DNA of 64,000 nt from Dastarcus helophoroides (Eukaryota; Arthropoda; Insecta; Coleoptera; Bothrideridae), in NCBI GenBank assembly GCA_028583605.1, contig CM053331.1:34439783-34503782 (forward strand). The letters run 5' to 3'. The notes beneath the pieces were generated by a model that searched no databases, was not told the DNA's origin, and saw nothing but the letters and a program-made list of their open reading frames with translations. The position numbers and the translations under genes are program-made. Position 1 is the stretch's first letter; each line of letters opens with the position of its first letter. Of the stretch, positions 45,031-58,330 are shown one piece after another.

Positions 45031-45740
45031 TAAAATTTTTGAAAATTAAGAATATTTTTCAAAAATTTCGACTTTTTCTCAAAGTTTCGACTTTTTCTCG
45101 AAATTTCGACTTTTTCTCGAAATTTCGACATTTTTGCAGTAAATCGAACTTTTATATAAAAAATTCAATTTTTTTAATTATTCCTTTTTTGAAAAGTCGA
45201 ATGGTTCTCAAAATTTTCACATTTTTAATATTTTCGAACTTTTTTTTCAGAATTTTTACTTTTTTGAAAATTTCGACCTTTTGTCATCAAACTTTCGACT
45301 TTTTCTTGAAGCTGCAACTTCTTTAAAGGTTCATTTCGTTTGAAAATTTCTCCCTTTTTTCAAAATTTCGTCTTCTTGAAAAAAATTTACCACAAAGCTT
45401 TTTTCTCAAAATTTTGATTTTTTTCAAATTTTGTTTTGTAAAAATGATTATGTTAAAATATTGTTTTTTTTTTAATTTTACCTTTTACCTTTAAATTTTC
45501 AAAAAAAGTGAATTTTTTGAAAATGTTCATTTTTTGTTGTTGAAAATTTCCACCTTTGTTCGAACTTTTTACTATTTCTCGAAGTTTTAACTTTTTTTTT
45601 TTTTAAATGTCGACTTTGTTCAAAAATATTGTCTTTTTCTTTAAGTTTTGTGGTAAATTTGAAAAATTCGATTTTTTCCCAACAATTTTCACATTTTTAG
45701 AAATAAATTGAAAATAGAGGATTTTTAATGAAAATTACGA
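45031..45740. repeat. T-rich fuzzy repeat
   Basis: TTTCGACTTTTTCTCGAAA-type repeats at 45,065-45,130, becoming more diverged to the right. No gene is supported. Confidence 0.6.
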
Positions 45741-47240
45741 TTTGTTTTCCAAAAATCGTAAAAAACTATTTAAGATACATCCAAACTAATATTATATCCA
45801 AAATAGCACTCTGACAAAATTCTATTATCGACTATCATTTGGATTTGTCATTGACACTCGATGCTTTACTAATTCGTAGACGAATTCGCGGATAATAGCT
45901 TATCAGATATAAAGCGATCCTGGAAACCTTTAAAATAAAAATAAATGTCGTAAAAGTGTAATTTCTTCTTTTATTTCCCTCTTTATATTAAAAAAAAATC
46001 CTTGTGGACTCTGTTGAAGCAAAGACGTCGTATTTTATAAACTTATTATTAGTTATCATTTGCTTCACAACCAGATAAAAAATGATCCTGGAAACCTTCA
46101 AATTGGAAAAAAACCTTACCTTAAAAGTCTGCTGTTTCCATACGAGGTAATCCCATAATTAAGATCACTACACCACCAAACCAAACAGTCTATTACACAG
46201 TTGCACGTTGCACTAACAAGGTTTTCAACGTCGACTTCTTCACTTAAAGAACATAATTGACTATTAATTTACCAATAATGAAACTAATTACAACGCACTG
46301 CTGTCATTAACTAAAAATAATATCCAGCACTCACTAATTGGAGAAAAAAAAAAGGCTTTCACAACTTATACGTATGCCAACATACGTACTAATTATCCGG
46401 ATAATTGTCGATTATCATCCTAGAAAGCTGTCACTGCGAGCGATCGCTTTTTTTTATCAAAAAATGATAAAACTATGATCGAAGACGCGTCCGCGCTTAG
46501 ATACGTCGGCATTCGCGCCAAACCGTTTCGAACCGGCGACTGACAATCACCTGTTGCTTTGCGGTTTCGTCGGTATTTTCAGAGTCGAGTTCCCCACTCA
46601 GGTGATTCTAGTTTTATCCATATTTCTCGATTCCTTTCGTCCGCCAAATTGGATGAGATGCAGTAATTTGTTTTTGTTTTTGTGATGCTGCTTTCTTGTT
46701 TTGTTATGAAATCGGTTGTTCAACTGACTGATAATAGACAAATAAAATCGAGATATGATTAATTGTAGCGGTTTGACGTGTTCATTTATTTTTATTCTCG
46801 ATGCTATCAAGGTAAATTGGTTCTAGAATGGAGGATAATTATTTCTCGCTGTGTAAGATATTCCTAAATTATTCGAAACTAAGGTATACTTTGAAATAAG
46901 AAGGATTTATTGCCTTATAACGCTACCTTTCAAAAAAAAAAAACGAAAATTATAATAATAATGAAGTAGGAAGCATAAATTGTTAAAGACTCTTTACTTT
47001 AAAAGACGAATATTTACTTTAAAATAAGAAATATTTATTGCTATCAGGGCTAGTTTCAAAAAAATTAGGAAACCAGAAAGAAGCATACACCACAACCCGA
47101 TTTTAAAAATATGGCAAACTTCAGAGCTGGACAATTAAAAAAGAATTAATTACATTAAAGAAAAATCGAATTGTTATGTTTAAAACGGTAATTTAGAAAG
47201 AAAAACTTGAAAATACTTGTTTTCATTTGATTTTTTTTTG
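45741..47240. other. No supported gene; GC-rich island at 46,430-46,600
   Basis: Mixed-composition sequence. A duplicated patch GATCCTGGAAACCTT occurs near 45,918 and 46,084. The stretch 46,430-46,600 is clearly GC-richer (GACGCGTCCGCGCTTAG, CGGCATTCGCGCC). A possible minus-strand donor (GTAAGG) lies near 46,120. This could be a promoter or first exon of a minus-strand gene, but no coding sequence was established. Confidence 0.3.
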
Positions 47241-47360
47241 GAGAAACGTTGATACTTCTAGAATAAGGTCAAACGTGGGAATAATGGAAATCTATAACTA
47301 GAATAAGACTACAATAAAGTAAAAAGTTTTAAAAGTGTAATAAACGTGTGCAAAATCGAC

Positions 47361-48090
47361 GTTTCGAAATAAAATCCAAAATTTGTATAAAAAATTTTGA
47401 GATGTTAAGAATATGTTAACATATCGAGATAGAATCTAAATGACAAAAAAAGATATAATTATAAAAGAGAAACTTCGTATTTCGATTAGAGTAAAAATTT
47501 CGAAAAATTCGAATTTTTTGAAACTAAGATCGAAATTGGGCACAAAAGATCAAAAAATTCGAAATTTTAAAATTAAAGACAAAATGAAATTAAAAAAGTA
47601 AAATTAGAGATCTATTTGGAAGTAAAAGCGAAAATATTATGAAAACTTCTTCTCGAAAACTGTCACTGCGAAAATAAAAAATATTCCAATTTTCATTATA
47701 CCAGTAGTAAAAAACCTCGCTAAAGTCGAAGTTTCGAAATAAAATCCACAATTTATATAAAAAATTCTGAAATGTAGTAAATAATTTAATATTTCGAGAT
47801 GAAATCGAAATATTAAAAAAAAAACTAAATTATAATATAAAAGGTCCAAAATTTGAAGTGAAAACCCCGAAAAAAATTGGATTTTTCGAGTTTTTTGAAA
47901 GTAAGATCGAAATTAGGTAAAAAAGTTTAAAAAAGTCGAAATTTTGAGCTTAAAGACGAAATTAAAATAAAAAATAAAATAAAAGGTCGATTTGGATGTA
48001 AAAACGAAAAGATTATGACAAACTTCTCGAAAACAATAACTGCAAAAATATTCCAGTTTTTATTTTACCATTAAAAAAACTCGCCAACTA
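47361..48090. repeat. Two diverged tandem units of about 370 bp
   Basis: GTTTCGAAATAAAATCCA starts both units (47,361 and 47,731). The order AAACTTCTCGAAAAC, ACTGC, ATATTCCA and CTCGC is preserved at the ends. Both are A-rich and noncoding. Confidence 0.7.
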
Positions 48091-48734
48091 AAGGAATTTT
48101 CCAACTCGATCGATCACTATTAAAAATTTGAAAAAACTGAAGATTGTTAAAAAAATCTGGTTAAAGTCTACATTAAAAAAATATATGTTCAGATAGCTAC
48201 ATAAAAATTTGTGTTTACGATCGCAATTCTAGAACAAAAAAGCAAACGTTTAACATTTATTTAAACATTTAAAATTAAAAAAAAAAACTAATTTTTGAAA
48301 AACTCGTAACATAAAAAAATGTTAACTTCGAAATTTCGAGGACAAAATCGAAATTCCGAAGTCGAGATTTCGTGAAAAAATTGAAATTTCATAATCTCGC
48401 AAGTTGAAGTTTTCGTTGATAGTCAAACTTTTAGAACAAAATAAATTAATGGCAACCCAGAATTTAAAAATATAGAAATTGTCAAACAAAACCCAAACTT
48501 ATTTTATTGGCAAACTGGATTTTAGAAAAAAATTAAAAGTCTAAATTTGGAGCAAGGAAATAAAATTGAAATTTTGAAAAAAAAACTCAATCGACGAAAA
48601 AGTTGGTTTAAACTGAAAAATAAGTATGTTCTTAATTGTAGATTCCAAAAAAGAGTAACAACTTAAAAGTCTGAATTTTTTAAAAAAGTCAAAATTTTTA
48701 AAAGTATGTTAACTAAGGCGTTAAAAATTGAAAT
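48091..48734. repeat. A-rich diverged repeat
   Basis: Irregular AAATTTCGA- and AAAAATTGAAATTT-type sequence without a gene. Confidence 0.4.
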
Positions 48735-48840
48735 ACAAATCTTGTCTTCTGAAACCAAGAAAGATCAAAAAACACAACAAAGGTTGTTCTAAGGCGTTTC
48801 GATAGCCAAGCTATCATCTTCAGAGAAATACTGGCTTTCT
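48735..48840 (-). repeat. Foldback-family repeat copy with hammerhead-like core
   Basis: On the minus strand it reads CTCTGAAGATGATAGC, TTG loop, GCTATCGAAACG, then TTTGTTGTGTTTTTTGATC and TTCTTGGTTTCAG. It belongs to the 27,930 family. The arrangement CUGAAGA, hairpin, GAAA resembles a hammerhead core except for an extra U before the stem. Confidence 0.65.
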
Positions 48841-48919
48841 CGAAATTTTGAAATTTAAATTGACATTTCCAGAAAGAATCCAAATTTTCTAATTTAAAGT
48901 AAAATTATCGCAAAAAAAT

Positions 48920-51005
48920 TCTTCATCTTCATTTTCTTTCTCTGCCTCTTCTCTTCTTCCTTTTTCTCTTCATCTTTCTCTTCCTCCTATTTTTATTTTT
49001 TCTCCTTCACCTTCTTCCTCTTCATCTTCCTCCTCCTCTTGCTTCTCTTCTTCCTCCTTTTCTTCCTCTTGTTTTTCCCTTCTTCTTTCTATTCTTCCTC
49101 TTAAAGTTTTTCTACTTCTTCCTCTTCCTTCCCCTCTTTCTCTTTCTCTTTATAATCCTTTTCCCCTTCTCCTTCCCCTTGCTCTTGCTCTTGCTCTTGC
49201 TCTTGCTCTTGCTTTTGCTCTTGCTCTTGCTCTTGCTCTTGCTCTTGCTCTTGCTCTCTCGCTTTCGCTTTCTCTTTCTCTTTCTCTTCCTCTTTTTCTT
49301 CCTTTTCCACTTCCTATTCCTCCTCCTCCTCCTTCTCCTTCTCCTTCTCCTTCTCCTTCTCCTTCTCCTTCTCCTTCTCCTTCTCCTTCTCCTTCTCCTT
49401 CTCCTTCTCCTTCTCCTTCTCCTTCTCCTTCTCCTTCTCCTTCTCCTTCTCCTTCTCCTTCTCCTTCTCCTCCTCCTTCTCCTTCTCCTTCTCCTTCTCC
49501 TTCTCCTTCTCCTTCTCCTCCTCCTCCTCCTCCTCCTCCTCCTCCTCCTCCTCCTGCTCCTCCTCTTTCTCTTTCTCTTCCTTCTCCTCTAACTCTTTCT
49601 CTTCGTCTTCCTCTTCCTTTTCGTCTTTCTCTTCTTCTTTCTTTTTCACTTTCTCTTCCTTTTCCTCTTTCTCTTCCTTTTCCTCTTCCTCTTTCTCTTT
49701 CTGTTTTTCTTCCACTTTCACTTTCTTTTTCTCTTCCTTTTCCTCTTGCTTTTACTCTTCCTCTTTCTCTTTCTCTTTCTCTTCCTTTTCCACTTCCTCT
49801 TCCTCTTCCTCCTCTTCCTCCTCATCCTCCTCCTCTTCCTTTTTCTTCTCCTCTTTCTCTTCCTCCTCCTCTAACTCTTTCTCTTCGTCTTCCTCTTCTT
49901 CTTCTTCCTTTTCCCTTTCTCTTCATTTTCCTCTTCCTCTTTCTCTTTCTCTGTGTCTTTTTCTTTCTCTTTCTCTTTCTTTTTTTCTCTTGCTCTTTCT
50001 CTTTCTCTTTCTCTTTCTCTTTCTCTTTCTCTTGCTCTTGCTCTTGCTCTTGCTCTTGCTCTTGCTCTTGCTCTTGCTCTTGCTCTTGCTCTTGCTCTTG
50101 CTCTTGCTCTTGCTCTTGCTCTTGCTCTTGCTCTTGCTCTTGCTCTTGCTCTTGCTCTTGCTCTTGCTCTTGCTCTTGCTCTTGCTCTTGCTCTTGCTCT
50201 TGCTCTTGCTCTTGCTCTTGCTCTTGCTCTTGCTCTTGCTCTTGCTCTTGCTCTTGCTCTTGCTCTTGCTCTTGCTCTTGCTCTTGCTCTTGCTCTTGCT
50301 CTTGCTCTTGCTCTTGCTCTTGCTCTTGCTCTTGCTCTTGCTTTGCTCTTGCTCTTCCTCTTCCTCTTCCTCTTCCTCTTCCTCTTCCTCTTTCTGTTTC
50401 TCTTTCTGTTTTTCTTTCTCTTCCTTTTCCTTTTCCTCTTCCTCCTTTTCTTCCTCTTCCTCTTCCTTTTTCTCTTTCTCTTTCTTATCATTTCCTCTTC
50501 CTTTTAGTTTTTCCCTTCCTCTTTCTTTTCTTCTTCCTCTTCATCCTCCTCTTCTTCTTTCTCTTCCTTTTTCTCCCCCCTTTTTCTTCTTCTTCATAAT
50601 CCTCTTCTTTTTCCTCTTCTCCTTCCTCTTCTCCTTTCTCATCATATCCCTCTTCTTCTTCCTCTTCCTCTTCCCATCCTTCTTCCTTTTCCTTTTCCTC
50701 CTCCTCTTTCTCTTTATCTATCTCTTCTTCCCCCTTCTCCTGTTCCTCTTCCCCTCCCTCTCCCTGTTCTTCTTCATCTTCCTTTCCAGTTTATTTCTTT
50801 TCTTTCTCTCCTTTCTCTTTTTTTTTTCATCTTCCTCTCTCTTCTCTTTCTCTTCTTCTCCTTCCTTCCCCATCTTTCTCTTCAACCTTCTCTTCTTCCT
50901 CTGCTGCTTCCTTTTTCCTTTTATCTTCCTCGTCCTCTACCTTTTGTTCTTCCTCTTCCTCTTTCTCTTAATATTGGTCTTTCTCTTCTTCTTCTTTTTT
51001 CTCTG
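48920..51005. repeat. Polypyrimidine tract, left part, with CTCCTT and CTCTTG arrays
   Basis: The plus strand is almost only C and T. Ordered blocks include (CTCTTG)n at 49,183-49,255, (CTTCTC)n at 49,331-49,520 and a near-pure (CTCTTG)n of about 310 bp at 50,030-50,345. ORFs of 137-341 residues on either strand (LLLL, KEKE, RARA) arise because CT-only DNA lacks stops. Confidence 0.97.
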
Positions 51006-51229
51006 TTGGAAATGAGGTGTGTATGAAAAATTCAGTTCAATAAAACACCGCACTTTAATTATACACATTATTTTCACAAGAGATCTCGAAGGATGCATGT
51101 TTTCACCACGAAATTATATCACTGACTTCACTTCTTAACAAAATCTTTGTCGTAATATTTCCAAATTTACTTGGTCTACCTTATGACACCTTGACTTCTC
51201 GTTTACTTTGGGCAAAATTTTTAACAAAA
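51006..51229 (+). repeat. Non-repetitive island inside the polypyrimidine tract
   Basis: About 220 bp of ordinary mixed sequence from TGTTGGAAATGAGG to ATTTTTAACA. TG...CA-type ends, a TGTTGG start and an internal AATAAA (51,041) are features of copia-type solo LTRs. However, no 5-bp target duplication is visible, so this is only a suggestion. Confidence 0.35.
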
Positions 51230-52392
51230 AATTCTTCTTTTGCTTTTTCTTTCTCTTTCTCTTCCTCTCCTTGTTCTTTCTCTCCTTCGTCTTCTTATTC
51301 CTCCACTTCCTCTTCTCATTACCCCTTCCCCTTCTTCTTCCTCTTTCTCTTCTTATTAGTTCTATTCTTCCTCTCGCTCTCCCCACCCTCTCCCTCCCCC
51401 TCTCGCTATCCCTCTTCCTCTTTATTTTCCTTTTCTCTCTCTTCCGCTTGCTGAAACTGTTCCGCTTTTTCTTCTTTTTCATCTTCTTATTTTTTTTTTT
51501 CATCTTCTTATTTTTCCCCTATTTCCTTTTGATCTTCCTCTTCCTCTTTCTCGTTCTCGTTCTCTTCCTCTTTTTCTCTCCCCTCCTCTTGTTCTCCCTT
51601 TTTCTCTTGTTCTACCTTTTCCTTCTTCTCTTTGTCTTACTTTTCCTTTATCTCTTCCTATTCTTCTTACTTATCCACGTCCTCTTTATCTTCCTCTTCC
51701 TCATCCTGTTCCTCATCCTCATCCTCATCCTCATTTTCATCCTATCCCTCTTTCTAGTCCTTTTAGACTTCTTGCTCCTCTTCCTTCTCCTCTTTCTTTT
51801 TCTCTTTCTCTTTTTCTCTTACTTTTCCTTCCCCACTTCCTCTTTCTCTTCCTTTTTCTCTTCCTCTTTCTCTTTCTCTTCCTCTTCTCCTTCCTCTTCC
51901 TCTTTTTCTTCCTTTTCCACTTCCTATTCCTCCTTCTCCTCCTCCTCTTTCTCTTCCTCCTCCTCTAACTCTTTCTCTTCGTCTTTTCTTTCCTTTTTGT
52001 CGTCCTCTTCTTCTTTCTTTTTCACTGTCTCTTTCTTTTTCTCTTTCTCTTCCTTTTCCTCTTCCTCTTTCTCTTCTGCTTCTTCTTCGTCTTCTCGTTC
52101 CTCTTTCTCATCCTCATCCTCTTCCTCTTTTTCTTCTTTTTCCACTTCCTATTCCTCCTCCACCTCTTTCTCTTTCTCTTCCTTCTCCTCTAACTCTTTT
52201 TCTTCGTCTTTCTCTTCCTTTTCGTCTTCCTCTTCTTCTTTCTTTTTCACTTTCTCTTCCTTTTCCACTTTATCTTCCTTTTCCTCTTTCTCTTTCTTTT
52301 TCTCTTCCACTTTCACTTTCTTTTACCCTTCCTCTTCATCTTCCTCTTTCTCTTTTTCTTCCGCTTCCTGTTCATCTTTCTCTTCCGCTTCC

Positions 52393-52442
<50 letters not shown>

Positions 52443-53215
52443 CTCTTCCTTTTCCTCTTCCTCTTCCTCCTCTTCTTCCTCCTCTTCTTCTTCCTTTTAT
52501 TCTTCTTTATCTTTCTCTTCCATTTTCTCTTTCCTTTTATCGATTTCTTCCTTTATCTTTTGCTTTTTCTCTTCCTATTCATTTTCCTTTTTCTTCTTTT
52601 CCTTTCGTCTTCTTTCTTTTTCTAATCTTTCTTTTTCTAATCTTTCACTTCTTCTACTTTTTTCTTTTTCGTTTTTCTTTTACCCTTCTTCTTTTTCTCT
52701 TCCTCTTCTTCCACCTATTTCACTTCTTCCTCTTCTTCCCCTCCCCCTTCTTTTTCTTCTTTCTCTTCTTCCTTTTCTTCCTCTTGTTCCTCTATTTCTT
52801 CCTCCTCCTCTGCTTCTTATTTCTTTTTTGTTTCTTTTTTCTCTTCTTCTTCCTTTACTGCTTCCTACTATTCTAAGGTCTTCCTCTTTTACTTTTTCTT
52901 CTCAATTTACCTCTTCTTTATCTTTCTATTTCTCTTCTTATGCTTCTACTTCCTCTTCTTTTCTCGCTGCTTCTTTTCCACTTCTTCTTTCTCTTCTTCT
53001 CCCACTGCCTTTCTTTTTATCTTTCTTCTTCTCCTTCTTCTTTTCTTCCTTCTTCTTATTCTTCTACTTCCTCCTCTTTTCTCGCTTCTTCTTTTCCACT
53101 TCTTCTTCCTCTTCTTCTCTCACTGCGTCACTTTTTCTCTTTCTTCTGCTCCTTCTTCTTCTCTTTATTCTTCTTCTCCTCCTCTTTCTTCTTCTTGTTC
53201 TTCTTTTTCTTCTTC
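51230..53215. repeat. Polypyrimidine tract, right part
   Basis: Degenerate CTT/CTC-rich sequence. Blocks of about 250 bp recur (51,900-52,150 resembles 52,140-52,330 and 49,570-49,730, sharing CTCTAACTCTTTCTCTTCGT). The 676-residue plus-strand ORF 51,208-53,238 (Ser/Phe/Leu only) is a composition artefact. Confidence 0.95.
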
Positions 53216-53279
53216 TGATGCTATTACTACGCAGTTGAAGACTGAGGGTGAGCAACAATTTAGAAAGAATTGTCACAAT

Positions 53280-54150
53280 GTTTAAAAAAATTTGAAAATT
53301 TTTGAATTTGAAGTCGAAATTCTATGGAAAAAAGGAAGGATTAGAAAGTGGTTTTTTGAGAAAAACAAAGTTTGGAAAAAACCTCAATTTATATGCAAGT
53401 ATAACAAAAATTTCATCACTACTCAAAATTTGAAGGTGGACATTTCAATATTAAAATCGACCTTTCGAAAAAAAATAGTATTATTAGAAATGATTCAATT
53501 AAAAGTCGAAATTTTGATAATTTCATTAAAAATTTTGACATAAAAGCTTAAATTTTTTAAATTATGGTCAAAATTTTAAAAAATTGCAAAAAATATTTGG
53601 ATTTACAATAACATTTTTGGTAAAATAGAAAATGTCAATTCGGCTACCCGTGCTCCATATTTTCGAAATATCTTTTCTTTTCTGAAAAATTTGAAAATCG
53701 AAATCCGAATTTTTAAATACGTTTTGTTTCTCAGAATTCCCCTTTCTTCCAAAATTACTACATTTTCTTCTCCATGGTGGACTCTTATTGACCGGAAACA
53801 TTATGTTTTTTAATTTTATTTAACATTTCTGCGACCCAATTTCGAAATATTTAAATTTTTATCCATGTACAAAATTCAACCCCTAGCAATTTCCTTTTTC
53901 TCGAAACTCGTCTTTTTTTTAATCAAAATTTCGATATTTTACAAAATTAAACCCTTAAAACTTTGAATTCATTCCCAAACTCCCGACTCTTTTGCTTTCA
54001 AAATTTTACTCTGTCTAAGAAATTTCATCATTTTTTACGCCCGGGTGACATTTCCAAGGAACATTTGAAATATGTAGAAGAAAACCCAACAATCAAAAAT
54101 GTTGAATTCAAAGTTAAAATTTTAGAGGAAATTATATATTTTAAGAAAAT
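53280..54150. repeat. Diverged A/T-rich repeats
   Basis: AAATTTTGAAAA- and TTTCGAAAT-type sequence. The block 53,772-53,830 matches the central segment of the giant palindrome. Nothing coding is supported. Confidence 0.5.
53772..53830 (+). repeat. Copy of the palindrome-centre sequence
   Basis: CATGGTGGACTCTTATTGAC followed by GGAAACATTATGTTTTTTAA matches 31,813-31,865 (CATGGTGGACCCCTATAGG, then GGAAACATTATGTTTATTAA). It is a single arm, not a palindrome. Confidence 0.75.
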
Positions 54151-55290
54151 GTGAACAGTTTAAAAAATGATATAATTTTAATAATAAAGTTGTAAGTTAA
54201 ACTCGAAATAAAAGAGAATAATTGAACTATTAAAAAAAATAAAAAGAAGAAAAACACAAAAAAGCAACAAAAGCTGCTTGCCTAAATAAAAATAAACTAC
54301 GCAAATTTTTATATGGAATACCTTGCTAAAGTGCAAATTTAGGTAAAGTCTTAAATTAACGAGGTGTTTTGTTTGACTTATCATTTTTAAATTTGCATTA
54401 ACAGGGTTTTATTTTTAACCTTGACTAAAAATGCTGGCGATTATTTGCATTTAGTCGTGTATAACACGAACTTAACGACAAAAAATATCGATTAAGATTA
54501 GATCATATCTATGCAAATATATCTCTTCATAAGTCATAAAAAAATTGGTGGTGCGTGATGAATTTTAAACAGTTTTTTTAACTCAAATAAACTAGCAAAT
54601 TGCCCAGTTTCATTTAGGAAAATTGTAAGTGGATCTACTTACAATTTGAATACTTACATATTATATTTTATTATATTTTTATTATATTTTGTATAATCTT
54701 TTAATTTTTTACAAAACTAAATTTTTAATAACTAGTCGCAGAAAATTAGAAATGATTTCTCTTTAAAAGTTTTTTCCTAGTAATTTAATGCGAAAAATTG
54801 AACCAAATAAACGTTTTATTATTGCATAGGCAGTAGAGCTTATAAATTATTCATTAAAAACAAAAATGGTGCCAAAATCTGTGTTATAAAAAAATATTTC
54901 GCAAAATAAAACAACCAAATCAAACTAGGTCTCGTTTGACTCTCTAAACACTATTTTTGATAGCCGCAACAAAAAAATTCAATTAAATTGAAAATTAACT
55001 TTGAAACTTTAGTACGATTTTTTGTGTAATTCGAGCAGGGATCGTATTCAATCCATGTTGTGATAAATTAATTAGTTTGTACTTCATTAACAGAAAGCAG
55101 TTGCAAATAAGTGGCTATTTAACGTTTCATAATATTTACTGATGACACATATCTATCTGATATCTACCTAGATATAAATAAGCCCCTGAAATTGCTACGT
55201 GTTTGAATAATAATAATAATAAACATAAACTACTAAGGTACTCTAGATATACAAAATTAAAAACAAATTTTTCTCTCAATTTTGTTTTTT
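54151..55290. other. No supported gene
   Basis: A/T-rich intergenic sequence upstream of the mof-like gene, with only short ORFs lacking recognisable domains. Confidence 0.4.
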
Positions 55291-55476
55291 TAAGCAGTTG
55301 CGAAGGCGGCAGTTTCCTCTTGCACTTTTTCATTACAAAGCGGACGACGGTTCCGTTTCCAAAACGTTTCATTCCAAAAAGCGTTTGCATTTCCTTCGTT
55401 CGCACCAATTTTTAAATTTCCCTCCTCGCGCCGGAGCAGCCGCAACCAAACATACTCCTTTCCAGGGAATTTCAAG
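55291..55476 (+). promoter_or_regulatory. Probable promoter/5' UTR of mof-like gene
   Basis: This interval is distinctly GC-richer than the DNA to its left and leads straight to the initiator ATG (CAAGATGG, a favourable context). No TATA box is evident. Transcription start is not determined. Confidence 0.4.
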
Positions 55477-57852
<2,376 letters not shown>

Positions 57853-57935
57853 GCACATTCTCGAGTACATAAAATTTGTGATAAAAGTCTTTGAAATTTG
57901 GATTTCATAGCGTCGATAGTATTACTTTAAGATTT

Positions 57936-57941
57936 AATAAA
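57936..57941 (+). terminator. Poly(A) signal of mof-like gene
   Basis: AATAAA lies 84 bp after the stop codon, implying a short 3' UTR. Confidence 0.7.
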
Positions 57942-57982
57942 GTTTGTTAAAAAATGCTTATTTGTTTTAACGACATTCAAAC

Positions 57983-58330
57983 TAGGGATGTCAATTCCTT
58001 TTTAAAGTAATCGATTTTTGGATTGATTCGAATCATGGCAAAAGTATCAATTCTTGATAAAATTGGGTGCTGAAAGATTGATTTCCGATTAATCGCCTTG
58101 TTGGTGAAATTTTAAACATTTCTAATAAAAGAAAAATTGAATAATAGTGATGAATTGGCGTAGTTTAATTTTGAAAGTTTTTTTCTTGCATTTTAAAGAC
58201 TAATATTTATATTTTAATTATTTATTCCTAATTAAAAAATCCTCTACTTATTTATTTTCTGCTTTGATTTTTATTTATGTATTTTTGGGCATTAATTTAT
58301 AAAAATATATTTAGAAATATGAAATTTAAA
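57983..58330 (+). mobile_element. Second hAT-like left end
   Basis: The sequence begins TAGGGATGTCAATTCC and continues with TAATCGATTTTTGGATTGAT and CCGATTAATCGCC, the same style of terminus and ATCGAT-rich subterminal region as at 6,748. The same CGAAATTTCG satellite follows. The matching right end is not in the window, so the element probably extends past 64,000 or is truncated. Confidence 0.55.

Noticed and set aside
49871..50507. RARARA (minus) and ALALAL (plus) ORFs
   Set aside because: Both come from the (CTCTTG)n hexamer, open on both strands.
51208..53238. 676-residue plus-strand ORF of Ser, Phe and Leu
   Set aside because: CT-only DNA cannot contain stop codons, so a long ORF is automatic. 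It has no domain, no complexity and no codon pattern.
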